This document shows positions 12,157 through 23,635 of a DNA stretch of 64,000 bases, piece by piece; within the stretch, counting starts at the first letter, position 1, and every line of letters starts with the position of its first letter. The position numbers and the translations under genes are program-made. This DNA is from Rhabditophanes sp. KR3021 (taxonomy: Eukaryota > Nematoda > Chromadorea > Rhabditida > Alloionematidae): assembly GCA_963281155.1 (NCBI GenBank), contig CAUJLY010000001.1:5394001-5458000 (forward strand), given 5' to 3'. The notes under the pieces are model-generated. The model did not search any database and was not told the origin of the DNA. It was given only the letters and a program-made list of their open reading frames with translations.

Positions 12157-13095
12157 ATGAAAACACTAATTTTATCCTTATTAACCATTGCTAATATATA
12201 TGGCCAAAATGATGAAGTATATAACAAACGTTACAACTATCCAGACTTTACTCCTGAAACCTACCCAAATTCATTGCAAGATTTGGAAGCATGTCATATA
12301 ACTTTGCCTTCATTTGTTTGCGATGCAAATGGTTGGCTGGATGAGCATGAAAATCAAAGAGGTAACAATCCATAAAGCTTTAAGTCTTTTATTATTTGAT
12401 CATTTTATATAGGAACCGAATATCTACAATCACTGATCGAAAGAGTGCGCAGAACAACTTATTGTGCTTGCAATGGTCCTACTAATTATTTCGGTGGTTG
12501 TGATCCAACTTCCCTTGGGTATACCATATCAATTGCGGTTTTAAGCAAGTTACGAAGAAATTATAATTTCACAAGTGTTGAAGAAAAACTGAACCAAATG
12601 AGCATATTTACTCAAACATTACGACAACGTCAGCGCCGTGGAAAGTGTGATGATGACATTCTTATTGCTTTGTCTGTACAAGATGGTGCTGTTTGGACAT
12701 CAATCGGAAAAACAGCAAACCATCATATTTCGACAGAAAATATAAATGAAATTACAAAAATAGCTGATACATATTTTAAGGATATGAAATATACTGAAGG
12801 TCTTGCCTTAATAGTTCGTTCCTTTGGCACATTATTGAAAGGTGACGAACTTGATCTTTCAAAGCATACTGACTGGTATTATCCTCTACCATTATGGTTA
12901 GTGGTCGTAATTGGATGTATCATTATCGTCATGATTCTTGCAGTTATTGCTTCAGTTGTTTATTATATCATTCAAAAAAGACAAGAAGGCAGGAGAGACA
13001 GCTATAGTTTAGGAATCAGAGATCCTAGTTTTAGACCAGTAAAAGCTAAAAATATTATTCGAAAGGAGACTCAAAAGAATGAGAGAGGTGTATGA
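12157..13095 (+). CDS. MOLO-1 family protein (modulator of levamisole receptor, TPM domain)
   Basis: Two exons, 12157-12361 and 12413-13095; 295 aa. Signal peptide MKTLILSLLTIANIYG, then the extracellular TPM-type domain with the nematode signatures FTPETYPN, VCDANGWL, CACNG, LGYTISIAV, TLRQRQRRGKCDDDILIALS and YTEGLAL. One membrane span lies at about 224-249 (LWLVVVIGCIIIVMILAVIA), followed by a short basic cytoplasmic tail. In C. elegans MOLO-1 is an accessory subunit that raises gating of levamisole-sensitive acetylcholine receptors; here the role is inferred from family membership. Cysteine spacing and one-span topology agree with the family. The family has several paralogues per nematode genome, so orthology to molo-1 itself is not claimed. 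Confidence 0.85.
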
Positions 13096-13232
13096 GAATC
13101 GTTAAATAGTATAAAAAATAAGAGTGTTTTATGGTATTTGGAACCAGTATTTTTTATTAATCGCTTAATATGTGTGTGTATGTTTCTTAATTTTATATTG
13201 TTTAGATAAAATATTTACAATTATTTGTTTTA

Positions 13233-16167
13233 TTATGAACTGTCAATTCCATATTTGGATAGGCGTAATTTGACTTTATGCTTAAGACAGGGCGAATTAC
13301 TTTCGTCCATATTAAATCGTTTGGGGTTTTTATAAATGGAAAACACACAACGCAGTCTGTTGTTTTCATTTAATTCTTCATAATCGTATCCGTATATTTT
13401 GGGATCAAAATATGCAAGTGCTCCACTATATTGAGTTGGAATGCAATCGCAGGGTGATGATTTCCAGGTTGTAGACCAATTCGGTTGCCTAAAATTGATA
13501 TTTTATATTTAAATATTCAAATTTACCATGAATGATTGTGAGATAATAGATCAAATCCCTGTGGCATTGTTCTGCATGATAATGCCCTTTCATTACCAGG
13601 CCTTACTTTGAAATATTCACAAAACCATTTATACGCTTTAATTCTTCGATTCTCTCCAGCAGACCCTAAGATTTCTTCCTTTTGTTCTCCAGTGCATTCA
13701 TTGTTGATTACTAAACTTGTTGGACCAAAAACACTGTCTTTATAACCTGCTTTTTTATTTTCATTCGTTGTAACCCATGATCCAGTTATGATGGAGTGCC
13801 TAATGGGATATAAAAATAAACATAGAAAATAAGTAAATAACTTACATTGAAGGTTTAGGTGGTGATGGAGTCATATAAAAATATAAGGAAGCTAACATCG
13901 CTAGTGGGGGGTCCATTTTGGTCATTACTAAATTTGGCTCCTTCAGCAAATCAACTTTGATATTTTGAGTGTAAAGCCAGTATTGAAAACGGCCATAATT
14001 GTAATTCCATGACAACTGTAAACAAAATTAAATTGGCGAATAATACTAATTGAACAATTAAAATTTGGCAGTAAAAAATTAGAATTAAGTAATTAAACTA
14101 ACAAATTAAGGCAAATGATCGAAAATATAAATAAAGTTTAAATGTTTCCTTTAGAACGAAAAGTGTTAATTCAAACTTTTATAAAATTGAAAACTGCTAA
14201 GGAAGTTGGAAACCTAATTTGGTTACTTTTTTGAATACAATTTTCAAAAGTAATTACCTGCAGTGGACCTCGTCCAAAATAACAGCCTTTGTAAAGTTGT
14301 TCGCCGGCAATTGTAACATTTTGACCATTACACCTAGACCAGAATTTTGCCTCGGCCGTCTCACTACAATATCTTCCTTTTGAATGACAAGCTTCGCCGT
14401 CATTAACAGTGTACATTTTGTTACTTGAAGTTATATTTGGGCCCACACCCCCTTCAAACCAATGGTATAGACCACCTTGGTAAAAGCACTTTAATGCTTG
14501 TTCTTCGGTTAATGATGTCTCATTTAAATAGTCATATCTATTCTCCCCTGTTGTTGACAAAGAATAACATTATTGTTAAAGAATTTAAATATTTTGTATG
14601 TCAGATTAATTATACAGTGTCCCAATTTTTTAATAAATCTTTTTCCTACTTAATTTTTGTTGTTAATTGCATTCAGCATTATTCAAGTTCGATTATCAAG
14701 GCAATTATTTAAAACTCTAAAAGTCTCCTATGGCTGATTCTACCAATGTTCCCAACTTTAAATCAATTAGAATGAAAGAAGCTAAAGTAAAGGAAGGTAA
14801 GTGAGTGTAATTCTCTGAAAAATAATCGCATTTGGGACGATTATTTAATATTATAAAGACGGGGAGTTTCATATTAAGGTAAATCAAAAACAATCTGACT
14901 GCATAGGTCTTTTGATAATAAGTGAATTGGAACTTCAGTTCGAGATGAACTCTTATAAACTTTAATGCCCATTTCTGCGACACTATGAATAGTATCAAAG
15001 AGAAATTAATGACTAAGTTGTTTAGCGAATTTGTTAGCAACGAGATTTCCGTAAAATGATTATTACTACTCTTAACCAAGCAAAATTAAACTTTCCAAGC
15101 TAATATGAAAGAGCTGTATGAAAAAGATTAATAAGACAAGATCTTGAAAATCGGTAAGGAAAAAGCACGCAGTGTATATCTTACTCCAGATTCCTACTAG
15201 TGTTGAAATTGATATATCGTCTCTTATAAAATCCAAGAACTAATTTTTTATATAAGAGTGAGTGGTATTCTAAAATTAATTTACGATGCACTGCACCAGA
15301 TCTGAACGGACATGGCACGATGCATTTAGTCAAATTTAAGAAAGAAAAGACGTAAGTGTATTTGAAATGGTAAAAAAAGTCGTCACGTCTATCTTAATGA
15401 TTTGTATGAATAAACTACTTGGTCTGATATATATTTGAGATTCGAAATATTTAACTAATGTGAATGATTCAGGACAATCAAACCAAGTGATGTATTTGAG
15501 AAATTTTCAAGAGAATCGGTGCACTTGCGCTTAAATAACTGATGATAAGTTAGATAAATTAGCATACATATATCTTCATTATTCTTATTTTCTATCCAAT
15601 ATGCATATTTATCTTATTTATAAGGAAGGCTTTTTCTTAAATAAACGTTATCATTTTTAATTATCTGCACACCCAGATTCTTACGAGTCTGCAGTAACTA
15701 TTGTTAACATGGATCTTAATATAAATACATATCTCCTTTTTAATGTGCGTATTTTAATAAACGACAATTATTTGAAAAATACCTGTTTCTTGAATGATAT
15801 GGGCAAAATATGCAGCAACATCTCTTCTTTGAACTTCCTCTTTCTTGAGAGCTCTTACATTGGTAATTCCTGATCCAAATTTTGGAAAGTACCGTGCACT
15901 TATTATAAAGGCGTTATACGAGTAAGGAAAACATTCATGAGGACCTTGACCTAGGTTCGCCTTTGGAAATAAATCATTAAACATTCTTCTGGTGAACCAT
16001 TTTTCAATTGGAGCTCTGGGTAATTTTAGCGGGTCTCTTGCTTTTGCACAACCTTTTTTTGGTAAATTTCCATAGATTGCATGAGGAGGACATTTTTGAG
16101 GTGAGGTGTAATTAAAATATAGTATTATTAGTAGAATGAATATATGGAATATATTGAAATATTTCAT
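13233..16167 (-). CDS. GH19 chitinase-like secreted protein
   Basis: Five exons, 15783-16167, 14258-14547, 13846-14015, 13527-13799 and 13233-13488; 457 aa, phases closed. Signal peptide MKYFNIFHIFILLIILYFN. The GH19 core is clear: YNAFI near residue 85, the catalytic-acid block AHIIQETGEN (Glu 127), GCYFGRGPLQLSWNYNYG and a later NNECTG...RIKAYKWFCEYF. The family cleaves chitin beta-1,4 bonds by inversion; in nematodes possible roles are eggshell, cuticle or fungal chitin. About 130 C-terminal residues (from the SWQPNWSTTWK region) extend past the core, with several cysteines and no family that I recognise. Intron 1 is 1.2 kb, far longer than its neighbours, and holds possible gene debris. 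Confidence 0.88.
14728..15410 (+). pseudogene. Possible decayed coding sequence inside the chitinase intron
   Basis: On the strand opposite the chitinase, an ATG at about 14730 opens a 23-codon frame (MADSTNVPNFKSIRMKEAK...) ending at a good GTAAGT donor. Further on are open stretches in different frames (about 14915-15060 and 15300-15365) separated by stops and shifts. It looks like debris of a spliced gene or retrocopy. I recognise no family; chance is a real alternative in AT-rich sequence. Confidence 0.2.
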
Positions 16168-16660
16168 GACATAAAGTTGGCCAAAACAGTGTTTCCAGAG
16201 GAGGACAATAAATAATTGATTGTAAGTATTTAGACTGAAGAGAAATGGTACTTGGAATCCAGTTAGTTTCAGTTATCTTAATCGTTTAATAGTATAGAAT
16301 TAAAAGAATGCAATTTTGCGCACATTCAGACAACAAAGTCTTTATTGTTATTAAGAAGTATCACAACAGACTTATATTGAAGTCTATGTTTTTTAGGTCT
16401 ACTATTACATACTAAAATCAAGATCAAATAGTTGCTTCTGACATATTGTCGCTAAATATATCGTGACAAAATTTTGATTATAAATAGTCAAATCATTTTG
16501 ACACTTTTGTACGGATCAAAACAAATAGATAAGCAGATAAATATTATGATAGATATCTAAATTTGCTAATCATACATTTATATACCTCAATTTATTTAAT
16601 TTTACAAATTAAGAAGCTCTTTTTATTAGTGAAAATTTGTTTTGATTATGCAACGTGTTT
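16168..16660. other. Intergenic, 0.49 kb
   Basis: Between the chitinase start and the ZIP transporter stop, both on the minus strand. No gene or RNA seen. Confidence 0.5.
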
Positions 16661-18093
16661 TTAAGAACTAAATATCATGACAATCGAAATTATAAGAATA
16701 CCCACAAAGCAAGAAACAATTTTCGCAAATTTGTTTTCTTCATTCTCATGTTCCGGCGCAAGCAACTCATGAAATGTAATATACAGGAACGTTCCTATTG
16801 CAAATCCTATTAAAATAGTCGACAATTGATTTTTGACCAGTTCGTCAACAGCAGAATCTTGAATAAGTATGCCTATAACTCCAAATATGGGTGTCATCAT
16901 TGCAAAAATTGTTACAAGAAAAACAACTAATAGAGGTTTGTCATGGTGACATCTCATTAATCGTACTCCCACTGAAAATAGATTAAATTAGAACAACAAA
17001 TTATTTTGGATTATCATATATCTATATCACTGAATTAAATCGAACTTAAAATAATGAATTTCTGTCTTGATCTTTATTTTAAATAATAAATTGAGGTAAG
17101 TGGTTTTAAAAACTATAAAGGCTTTAACTGTGTGTTGTTCACCGTTTCAAAATTATGCAAAAATCTGACACTAGAAGGTTGTTAAAGTATTATTCTTGCC
17201 ATTTTTTGGACTTTCCTCAAAATGTTTTAATTAATTATTAATTTTTGGAGCACAAGTTATTATCTTAAAATTCAAATGGAAAGTGCTCATCTAAGCTGTA
17301 TCGTGTATGGGCATTTTAAATATTTTTATTTTACCTGAAAAAGCTACCACTGCTTTGTGAACAATCAGGCCGAAAAAGAGAGAAATGATTGAAGTTGGAT
17401 TTGGTTGTACTCCAAAAGCCATACCTTCCAAGCTTGAATGCAACATTAAAGCAAAAATAAAAGATAATGTTTTAATAATCTAAAATATCAGTTGTTACAT
17501 TACATGGAAGTAATAATACCTTTTTTCTTTCATCATTTGAAAAGGGAACATTGGTAATTGAATGTCCTTCGGCATGTATTTCGCATTCTGATTGTGTCTG
17601 TCTTCTTGGAGCCGTACTCTGATAATTGGGAATATCCATGATTTGTGGATTTCTCGTCAAGATTGTTTGGTCGTGATGGCTGTGTACATGCCCAATTTTG
17701 TGACTAACATACTCTAGAAGATGGATTGAAATATAGCCAATTAATATTATAACTTCAACAATAGGATAATTGGTACTCCACGATCCATGACTTTTTACTA
17801 TGCTTAATGCTTTATTTGCGTCTGGATATAAGTCCAAAAATAAAATAGCTAGGAATATTCCACCAGAAAAACATGTCAGTAGCGAAATTATAAGTGCTGG
17901 AATTTTAGATGTGCGATGCTTATGGCCTGAGCATGCAATTCCATCGTGTTGTAATAATGATTTAATTATCTAAAAAAAGATAAATAGGCTGTATCCAATA
18001 ATAGAAACTTGCTTTTATCGGAATCAATCCAAAGAACATGCATGTTATTAGCATGATTGCTATTAGAATATACTTTAAAGTATCCGTTTGCAT
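16661..18093 (-). CDS. ZIP family zinc transporter (SLC39A1/2/3-like)
   Basis: Four exons, 18013-18093, 17520-17969, 17335-17479 and 16661-16971; 328 aa, close to human ZIP1. The family moves Zn2+ into the cytosol. Eight hydrophobic segments are visible. The metal-site helices carry LHSSLEGMAFGVQ (TM IV) and TFLYITFHELLAPE (TM V), and the long loop between TM III and IV holds a His-rich cluster (HVHSHH). Intron 1 (17970-18012) begins with GC, not GT: the donor reads AAA|GCAAGT. Reading through gives a stop within 16 codons, whereas splicing there joins TM I (CMFFGLIPIK) smoothly to the next exon. Confidence 0.9.
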
Positions 18094-18195
18094 TTTTAAA
18101 TTTAATAGTAATATAGCAATTAAAATGAGTATCTAAATATATAAAATCAGTTAAAGTTCAGCAAATGCATTTTTAAATTCTGTGGTTCCTTTTAG

Positions 18196-18520
18196 GTCGT
18201 AGAAAAAGATAAGAATAGAATGGATGAAGTTATTGCAGAAAGTAAGTCAAGATGTGATAAAGGAAGTAAGCTGATAAGAAAAGGTAAGTAATTGGCATGT
18301 AAGTTAAATGAATATGGGTCATTTAGATAGTTTACATCTATTTATTGGATCCTTTATCAAGGTAAATTACATTAGTCAAATATTAACGTGTCTACAAATG
18401 ATACAAATCCAGATTTGAAAAGATACAGAATCAGCTGAAAATCAAGTTGATAGACGAAACATGACCGATTACATCAGCCTAATTGATAAGCACTATCATA
18501 AAAAACTATGTACTTATTGA
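18196..18520 (+). CDS. Possible short spliced gene of unknown function
   Basis: An acceptor CCTTTTAG at 18194-18195 is followed by an ATG at 18220 and MDEVIAESKSRCDKGSKLIRK, ending at GTAAGT after 18283. Two continuations fit. (a) A middle exon 18327-18361 then 18423-18464, about 46 aa ending KLIDET. (b) Skipping the middle exon and using 18423-18520 in another frame, about 53 aa ending HYHKKLCTY. Both have canonical splice sites. The composition is charged and helical, like a small coiled-coil subunit, but no family is recognised. An upstream coding exon is possible because the frame is open before the ATG. Confidence 0.35.
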
Positions 18521-18580
18521 TGCAAATATTTTGAGTTTAAAATTTATTATTTCAAACTACGCAAAAATTATGTAAATATA

Positions 18581-19318
18581 TCATTTAAAATACACACGTC
18601 CGATATCTCCAGTAAAAGAATTTTTTATACCATCACCAAAACAAATTTCGGATCCATCTTCTTTAAAGAATCGATTTGCTTTTTCATCTAAGACTAAGTC
18701 AGAATTTTGTGTCTTCAGTTCGTGTATGGCTCTACCAAACATCCAAGCATTTGAAACTAAAGCCCCATAAATAGATTGATCAGAACTGGTTGCAAACAAA
18801 ACAAAAATTTCTCCACGGGATATTCCAATCTTGGATGCCCGTAACTTCAATTTCATCGCATTTATTTTTTCATATTTGCCTCTTTCTTCTTGGGTCATGA
18901 TTTTTTTCGTCTTGACAACTTTGACTGAATCTTTACTCTTTTCTTTTTCATCCGCAATTTGATCTTGCACTGCTTTTGACAAAGTGGCTTTATTTATTGT
19001 AGGTCGTATGAACTTTGGACATTCATGACCTTCTGGATTCTTGTGTTCTCCAAGACAAAAATTAGCCCCACATAAAACGCAGTCAATTCTTGTGGATGTT
19101 TTTTTATTACAATTTTTAAAGCTGCACAAAAAAATATTCATTGGTATCTTTTTTGCATCTTTAGGATCAATTACGTTGTCGTCGTCCAAACATCCATGAC
19201 TTAATCTGTGATTGGTGCAATAACTTTTATTACATTTTGAACAAAAGAATGGTGTAAAATCTAATTGCTTGCATGTGTCAAGTTCGCAGTGTCTGCCAAG
19301 AGTAGGAAATTCGGCCAT
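18581..19318 (-). CDS. AN1-type zinc finger protein, ZFAND1-like
   Basis: Single exon, 245 aa. Two AN1 zinc fingers lie at residues 11-45 and 65-100, each with the C-x-C...C-x2-C-x4-C-x2-H...H-x-C ligand pattern (FTPFFCSKCNKSYCTNH; IDCVLCGANFCLGEH). A Lys-rich linker follows, then a C-terminal ubiquitin-like region (about 165-245) ending in GRVYFK. Two fingers plus this tail is the ZFAND1 layout; human ZFAND1 is 268 aa and recruits p97 and proteasomes to stress granules. A TATTTAG acceptor-like site lies just before the ATG and could be a trans-splice site. The role is inferred from the family. Confidence 0.88.
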   Translation of the reverse strand: MAEFPTLGRHCELDTCKQLDFTPFFCSKCNKSYCTNHRLSHGCLDDDNVIDPKDAKKIPMNIFLCSFKNCNKKTSTRIDCVLCGANFCLGEHKNPEGHECPKFIRPTINKATLSKAVQDQIADEKEKSKDSVKVVKTKKIMTQEERGKYEKINAMKLKLRASKIGISRGEIFVLFATSSDQSIYGALVSNAWMFGRAIHELKTQNSDLVLDEKANRFFKEDGSEICFGDGIKNSFTGDIGRVYFK

Positions 19319-19487
19319 TCAAATCTAAATATAATTGCATCATTTTTAAATTGTAAAATAGGAAATACATAAGAAAATTAAAATATAAGTTTTGATTGGA
19401 ACAAATTATTTAACTATTTTTTAAAATCTGCAAATAATATTTGAACCTAACTTAAAAGCGTATTTTATATAATATACATCCAAATAA

Positions 19488-21678
19488 TTATATCTTCTGT
19501 AAAACATCGTCTAAGATAAGCAATAAACCATTTAATTCTTCTTCTTTCATCCCGATGCCAATTGCAATATTTAAATAACCAGAATGACTAGCATATTTAG
19601 AATGAGAAAAGTAATTTTCTAATTCAATTCCATTAAATTTCTTGACACTCGGTATACTTGTAGACTGAATAACTCTAGCTCCTGTGACACCTCTATGAAA
19701 CAACATTGACCCTATAAATGTTTGTTTCTGGGGCGAAAAGTTTGATAAAGTCATTGCCATTGAAACACAATTTTTCGTATCCAAGACTCTTTCATTGTAT
19801 TTTAATGCAATCTTCTCCCGTAATAATTCCTTGCTCTTTTTAAATAATTCTTCCCTATCAACTTGATCCCGTAACAATCCATCTTTGCCTTGATTTAATA
19901 TAGTTAAAACCTAAAAACATTCAATATTAGACTCTTTTTAGTAAAAAATGTATAGTTGTTGAAGTATGTTAAATAGTAGTGATGTACAAAAAGTATGCAC
20001 TAAGATATTTGGATTTGATTTCCTAGCTCTAATTTATTTTAACTACACGATTAAATTTATCCCTAGGTCTTGTCATAAAAAGTCACGAATACAAACGAAG
20101 GAGTCCAACATTCTATTGCACTCTTCCTGGGGAGAAATTCAAATATTATGTCTATCTTGGTGTTAAAACTGGTTATCAAGTGTCCAACAAGACAAGGGTT
20201 TTAGCCCTTAAAGGCCTCCTTCTAAATGACAGCCCACGCTAACTATATAATGTTAATTCATTAAAAATAAATGGAAAAATAAGGGTTTGTGTGTTCACAA
20301 AATGGTAGCTGAGACATTTCTTCTAAATCTGGAGAACAAACCAGAAGTAGACCACATCAATTGCAATAAAAAGGACAATCGACTTGTAAATTTGCGATGG
20401 TCACCAAGAAAGAAAGCCAGATTTATGCTCTGGCCAAAAAAGTTTATAAGTGCAATCTTAACTGGGAGTCTATAGATCTGGGTCTGATGGTGGCAGATCA
20501 TTGAGTGAGAATTACGAAAACAATGCTAAGGGCATTTCTACTTGTTGTCATGGCATAAGGAATCATTTGGTGGCTCCAGATGGAGGTTTTGCTAATAATT
20601 TTGTTCCATTTCGTTTTAAATAATTTTTTTTAAATGTTTTAATTTTACTAGCCCCAATAACAAACAAAATCTCTTGAAGGTATCATTGAAGCACGTCCTG
20701 GATACGCTTTTGCGAATTTATCAATTTGACCTTTCTTTACTGTAACTATGGTAGCACCCCCAACAGGTACTTGATAATTCTTGTCCAGACTCTGTATGAT
20801 ACAATCTATTCGACCATTTTTCTTGCCAGCCATAATTTGACGCGAATGTTCTTTGACTGTTAGACCATAAGCATTATTTATTATATGATACACATCATAA
20901 TCTTTGCAAAGGATTGATATCTCTTCAATTAAATCAGGCTCCCGTGGACTAAAGCATTCAGTACAGGATACGACAGCAAATATTTTCTTATTGTCTTTTA
21001 ATAAGCCTTCAAGATATGAAATGTTTGTTATTAAGACAAATGGGGACTCTTCTGAAGCAATAGGATCAACAACTAAGGGAATAAATCCTGCATGTAATAT
21101 GCCCTTAGGGCAAGACATTTGATCTGCTCTTAGCCATATTACATATTTGGGTACATCCAACGTCGTGTTTTTGTCCATATATTCTAATCTAAGAGCAGAT
21201 AATGCCAATGAAATACTCATTCCAGTGCATAACGGAACTATCAACGCTCCTTTGCCGGCTTCTAAACCTAGTAATTGAATGGATTCTAATGCAAATTCAT
21301 TGGCTAGCATGTTTATCAAAGTGGATCCTTGAGCTTTTGGTTGGGAAGCTAAAAGACTACCGCTTCTCCCAATACCATGGGAACAACTAAAGTGCAAAGT
21401 TTTAACCAGATTACATGCTACCCTTCCTTCTCTTTCACCAGCACCAATTATTTGATATCTAGTTTGATTGTTTGAATCTTGTATAGCTACCCATTCCATA
21501 AACGCTATCAATTGACTTTCTGTCCATCCTTTAACTGGTATTTTTTTCTGAAAATAGTAATGAGTATGTAGTATGGACAAATACTTACAACTCTGCACAA
21601 ATCAACAAAACTATTTATCTGATGTTGTTTTGCAAGCTCAGCATATTTCAGTTCCTTCTGACCAAATTTAAAGTCCAT
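19488..21678 (-). CDS. secs-1: O-phosphoseryl-tRNA(Sec) selenium transferase (SepSecS)
   Basis: Three exons, 21589-21678, 20666-21547 and 19488-19910; 464 aa. A PLP enzyme that turns phosphoseryl-tRNA(Sec) into selenocysteyl-tRNA(Sec). Family blocks: GEREGRVA, HGIGRSGSLLASQPKAQGSTL, VVSCTECFSPREPD, NNAYGL, the PLP-lysine block QSLDKNYQVPVGG (Lys about 286, against 284 in the human enzyme), YPGRAS, and SMAMTLSNF...GSMLFHRGVTGARV in the last exon. The human C-terminal tail is shorter here. The junction of exons 2 and 3 (PSRDF|VLTILNQG, GTTTGT donor) matches the family without gaps, so the 755-nt intron 19911-20665 is firm. That intron contains a decayed HNH endonuclease gene. Confidence 0.95.
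20123..20623 (+). pseudogene. Decayed NUMOD4 + HNH homing-endonuclease-like gene inside SepSecS intron 2
   Basis: Opposite strand to SepSecS. Frame 1 (20123-20242) reads like a NUMOD4 motif, with YQVSNKTRVLALKG. Frame 2 (20287-20475) is a clear HNH domain: VHKMVAETFLLN, ENKPEVDHINCNKKDNRLVN, LRWSPRKKA; the D-H-I-N/N-K-K-D-N core is intact. A third frame (about 20455-20510) and a fourth (about 20494-20623, ending in VPFRFK and a stop) look coding too. Stops and frameshifts between segments show it is dead. This domain pair belongs to phages, bacteria and some large DNA viruses; its presence in an animal intron suggests transfer from outside, which is inference. Typical members carry NUMOD4 then HNH in the same order. 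Confidence 0.75.
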
Positions 21679-22330
21679 TACACAAATTAGAGTAAACTAA
21701 AAGCATGGTATAATCATGATTGTAATAAAAATAAATGTAAACAAAAATTAATGCACACATCTAATACGAATATACACGTTTCCAAATTTTCGTTGTAAAC
21801 AGAAAAAATTTAAAACGCGAATATTTATTTCAGTTTAATAACAACGCAAGTCAACCAATTAATAATAAAACTTTTGCAAACTATTGTTAAGCTGTAATTT
21901 TAACACGAACTATCAAATAATTTAATTCAGGTTAAAGAAAATTGGTGTCAGTCTTTATCTGATAGGCTCAAGACTCGGGAGACAAATAAAAATGTTGTCC
22001 AATATTCCCCAAATGAAATCATCATCTTAGGAGACTTAAAATACATAAACTACAACATTCCCATCAAAATAAAAGCGGCAATGTTCCAACAAAAAATATT
22101 TAATCATAAGCGAACTTAAAATAAATAGTTGTAAGTTAATAAAATTTAGTATTTCAAAAGGTTTTTTAAACTTGACACCTATATCGTTAGTAAAATGTGT
22201 GGTGATGTATTTTAAATAGGACAAAGTAGTTAATAGGTTCAAATTATATAAAATGTTATTTTTATGATTTACAAGTGCCTAATTACCCACTAAAATTAAA
22301 TATTTAAGAAAAATATGATGTAAATAATTA
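21679..22330. other. Intergenic, 0.65 kb
   Basis: Between the SepSecS start and the GT49 stop, both minus strand. No supported gene; an open frame at 22036-22242 is low-complexity and probably chance. Confidence 0.5.
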
Positions 22331-23635
22331 TTAGTGACCGCATTTCCCTCTTGTAAGAGGATATAGTCGGTTCAACTTTCTTCGAAAAGCAATATCAACG
22401 ATGGATTGCTTTTTTCTGCGAAAAATTCGAATTGCTCCATCAAAAATATTCTGATCCCTTTTTGTTTTATAACCTTTGTGGTAAACAAAACAATCATTAA
22501 CGACGAGAAAGTGAAATTGGGCTCGACACAGTTCTTGCCTCTAAAAATAAACCTTAATACAATAACAAGTGATGCCAAATATACATGACTATAATTATTT
22601 CTGTACGGGTAGACAAATCTTTCGTCAAAATCAATGACGTCATTCCTAGTTACAATTTGAGGTTCCCAAGGTCTAATCAAGTTGTAATATTGTTTATCAA
22701 ATTGAATTGAAGGCATTCCAGTTTCTTCGCTCTTAAGCCAAGATTTCAATTTTTCAATTGCATGCCCTTAATATGGAAATAGTTCTACAAATAATAAAAA
22801 ATATTTTTACCTTTAGCAAATTTTTTGGAATGAAATACAATCGCCATTTTTTTCTTCATAGCCTTTTGCAAGTCTTGTTTATTGCGTAGAACAAACTTAT
22901 AGCGACTATCCAATTCGAAAAATCGAAAAACAAGAACATTTTTAAACCCGGGTTTTAAATATCTTTTAGCTAACTGTGTCATTTTAAACTCAAAATTCTG
23001 TGAATATCGGTGATCCAGATCTGTCATTATTAAATAATCTGTTGTTACCATTTTTTTTCCAATATTGCGCAATGTGTTAATAGGAAATGACAATGCTTTA
23101 ATATATCTATTATGACTAGTCATTCGAGGTTTTTTACAAACATCCATTATTAATTCCGAATCTTCACAATCGAGATTTTGTAAATGTCTTTTGAGTTGTC
23201 CAAAAGTTGTCTTATCTTTAGTTAGATGATAAATAAATGTCGCTGATAATTTCCCCTGGTATCTTCTTAAATTTGTTAGAGTGCAATATGTACATGCAGC
23301 TTGATTACTAATTAGCCCTTTGTCGTCAATTAAAATACCGAGATTTATTGGACCATCCCAATTATCAATGGATTCTTGAAATGATGGATTTATATAGTGA
23401 CTGCTACACGTTATTGATAATGTAATTCGTTCACTACCAAATACGGTTGATCGAATGAGTAAATTGGGTGCAAACATGTATTTCTTCTTATACACGTTAA
23501 TTCGAGAATGCTCTATTGGTAGTAATATGAAATTATTAAAATTTTACTAAGCTAATTACCATAAGTTAAATTGATGCATGAAATAAAGGGAATGCTTGCG
23601 TGAATTAGTAACATTAGATTTATCAAATTCGGCAT
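22331..23635 (-). CDS. GT49 family glycosyltransferase (LARGE/B4GAT1-like)
   Basis: Four exons, 23560-23635, 22811-23512, 22585-22766 and 22331-22540, introns 44-47 nt; 389 aa. The start gives a hydrophobic signal or anchor (INLMLLIHASIPFISCI). Family blocks: CTYCTLTNLRRYQ region, ALSFPINTLRNIG, DYLIMTDLDHRYS (the D-x-D like metal site), FKNVLVFRFFELDSR, IRPWEPQIV, DFDERFVYP...NN and a final CRAQFHFLVVNDCFVYHKGYK. GT49 enzymes transfer beta-linked sugars such as glucuronic acid or GlcNAc in the Golgi; acceptor unknown here. A 26-nt intron would also keep frame in the last junction, but the 44-nt choice gives the better ELCRAxF match. A GT92 gene follows in the same orientation upstream. Confidence 0.82.

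Noticed and set aside
14717..15079. 120-codon minus-strand frame in the chitinase intron
   Set aside because: Begins within no splice context and resembles no protein; the plus-strand debris is the more protein-like reading.
20295..20501. Minus-strand frame overlapping the HNH relic
   Set aside because: Shadow of the HNH-coding strand, no domain similarity.
22541..22566. A 26-nt intron in the GT49 gene
   Set aside because: A 44-nt intron starting at GTATAT also keeps phase, fits the local intron size and gives the better family match.
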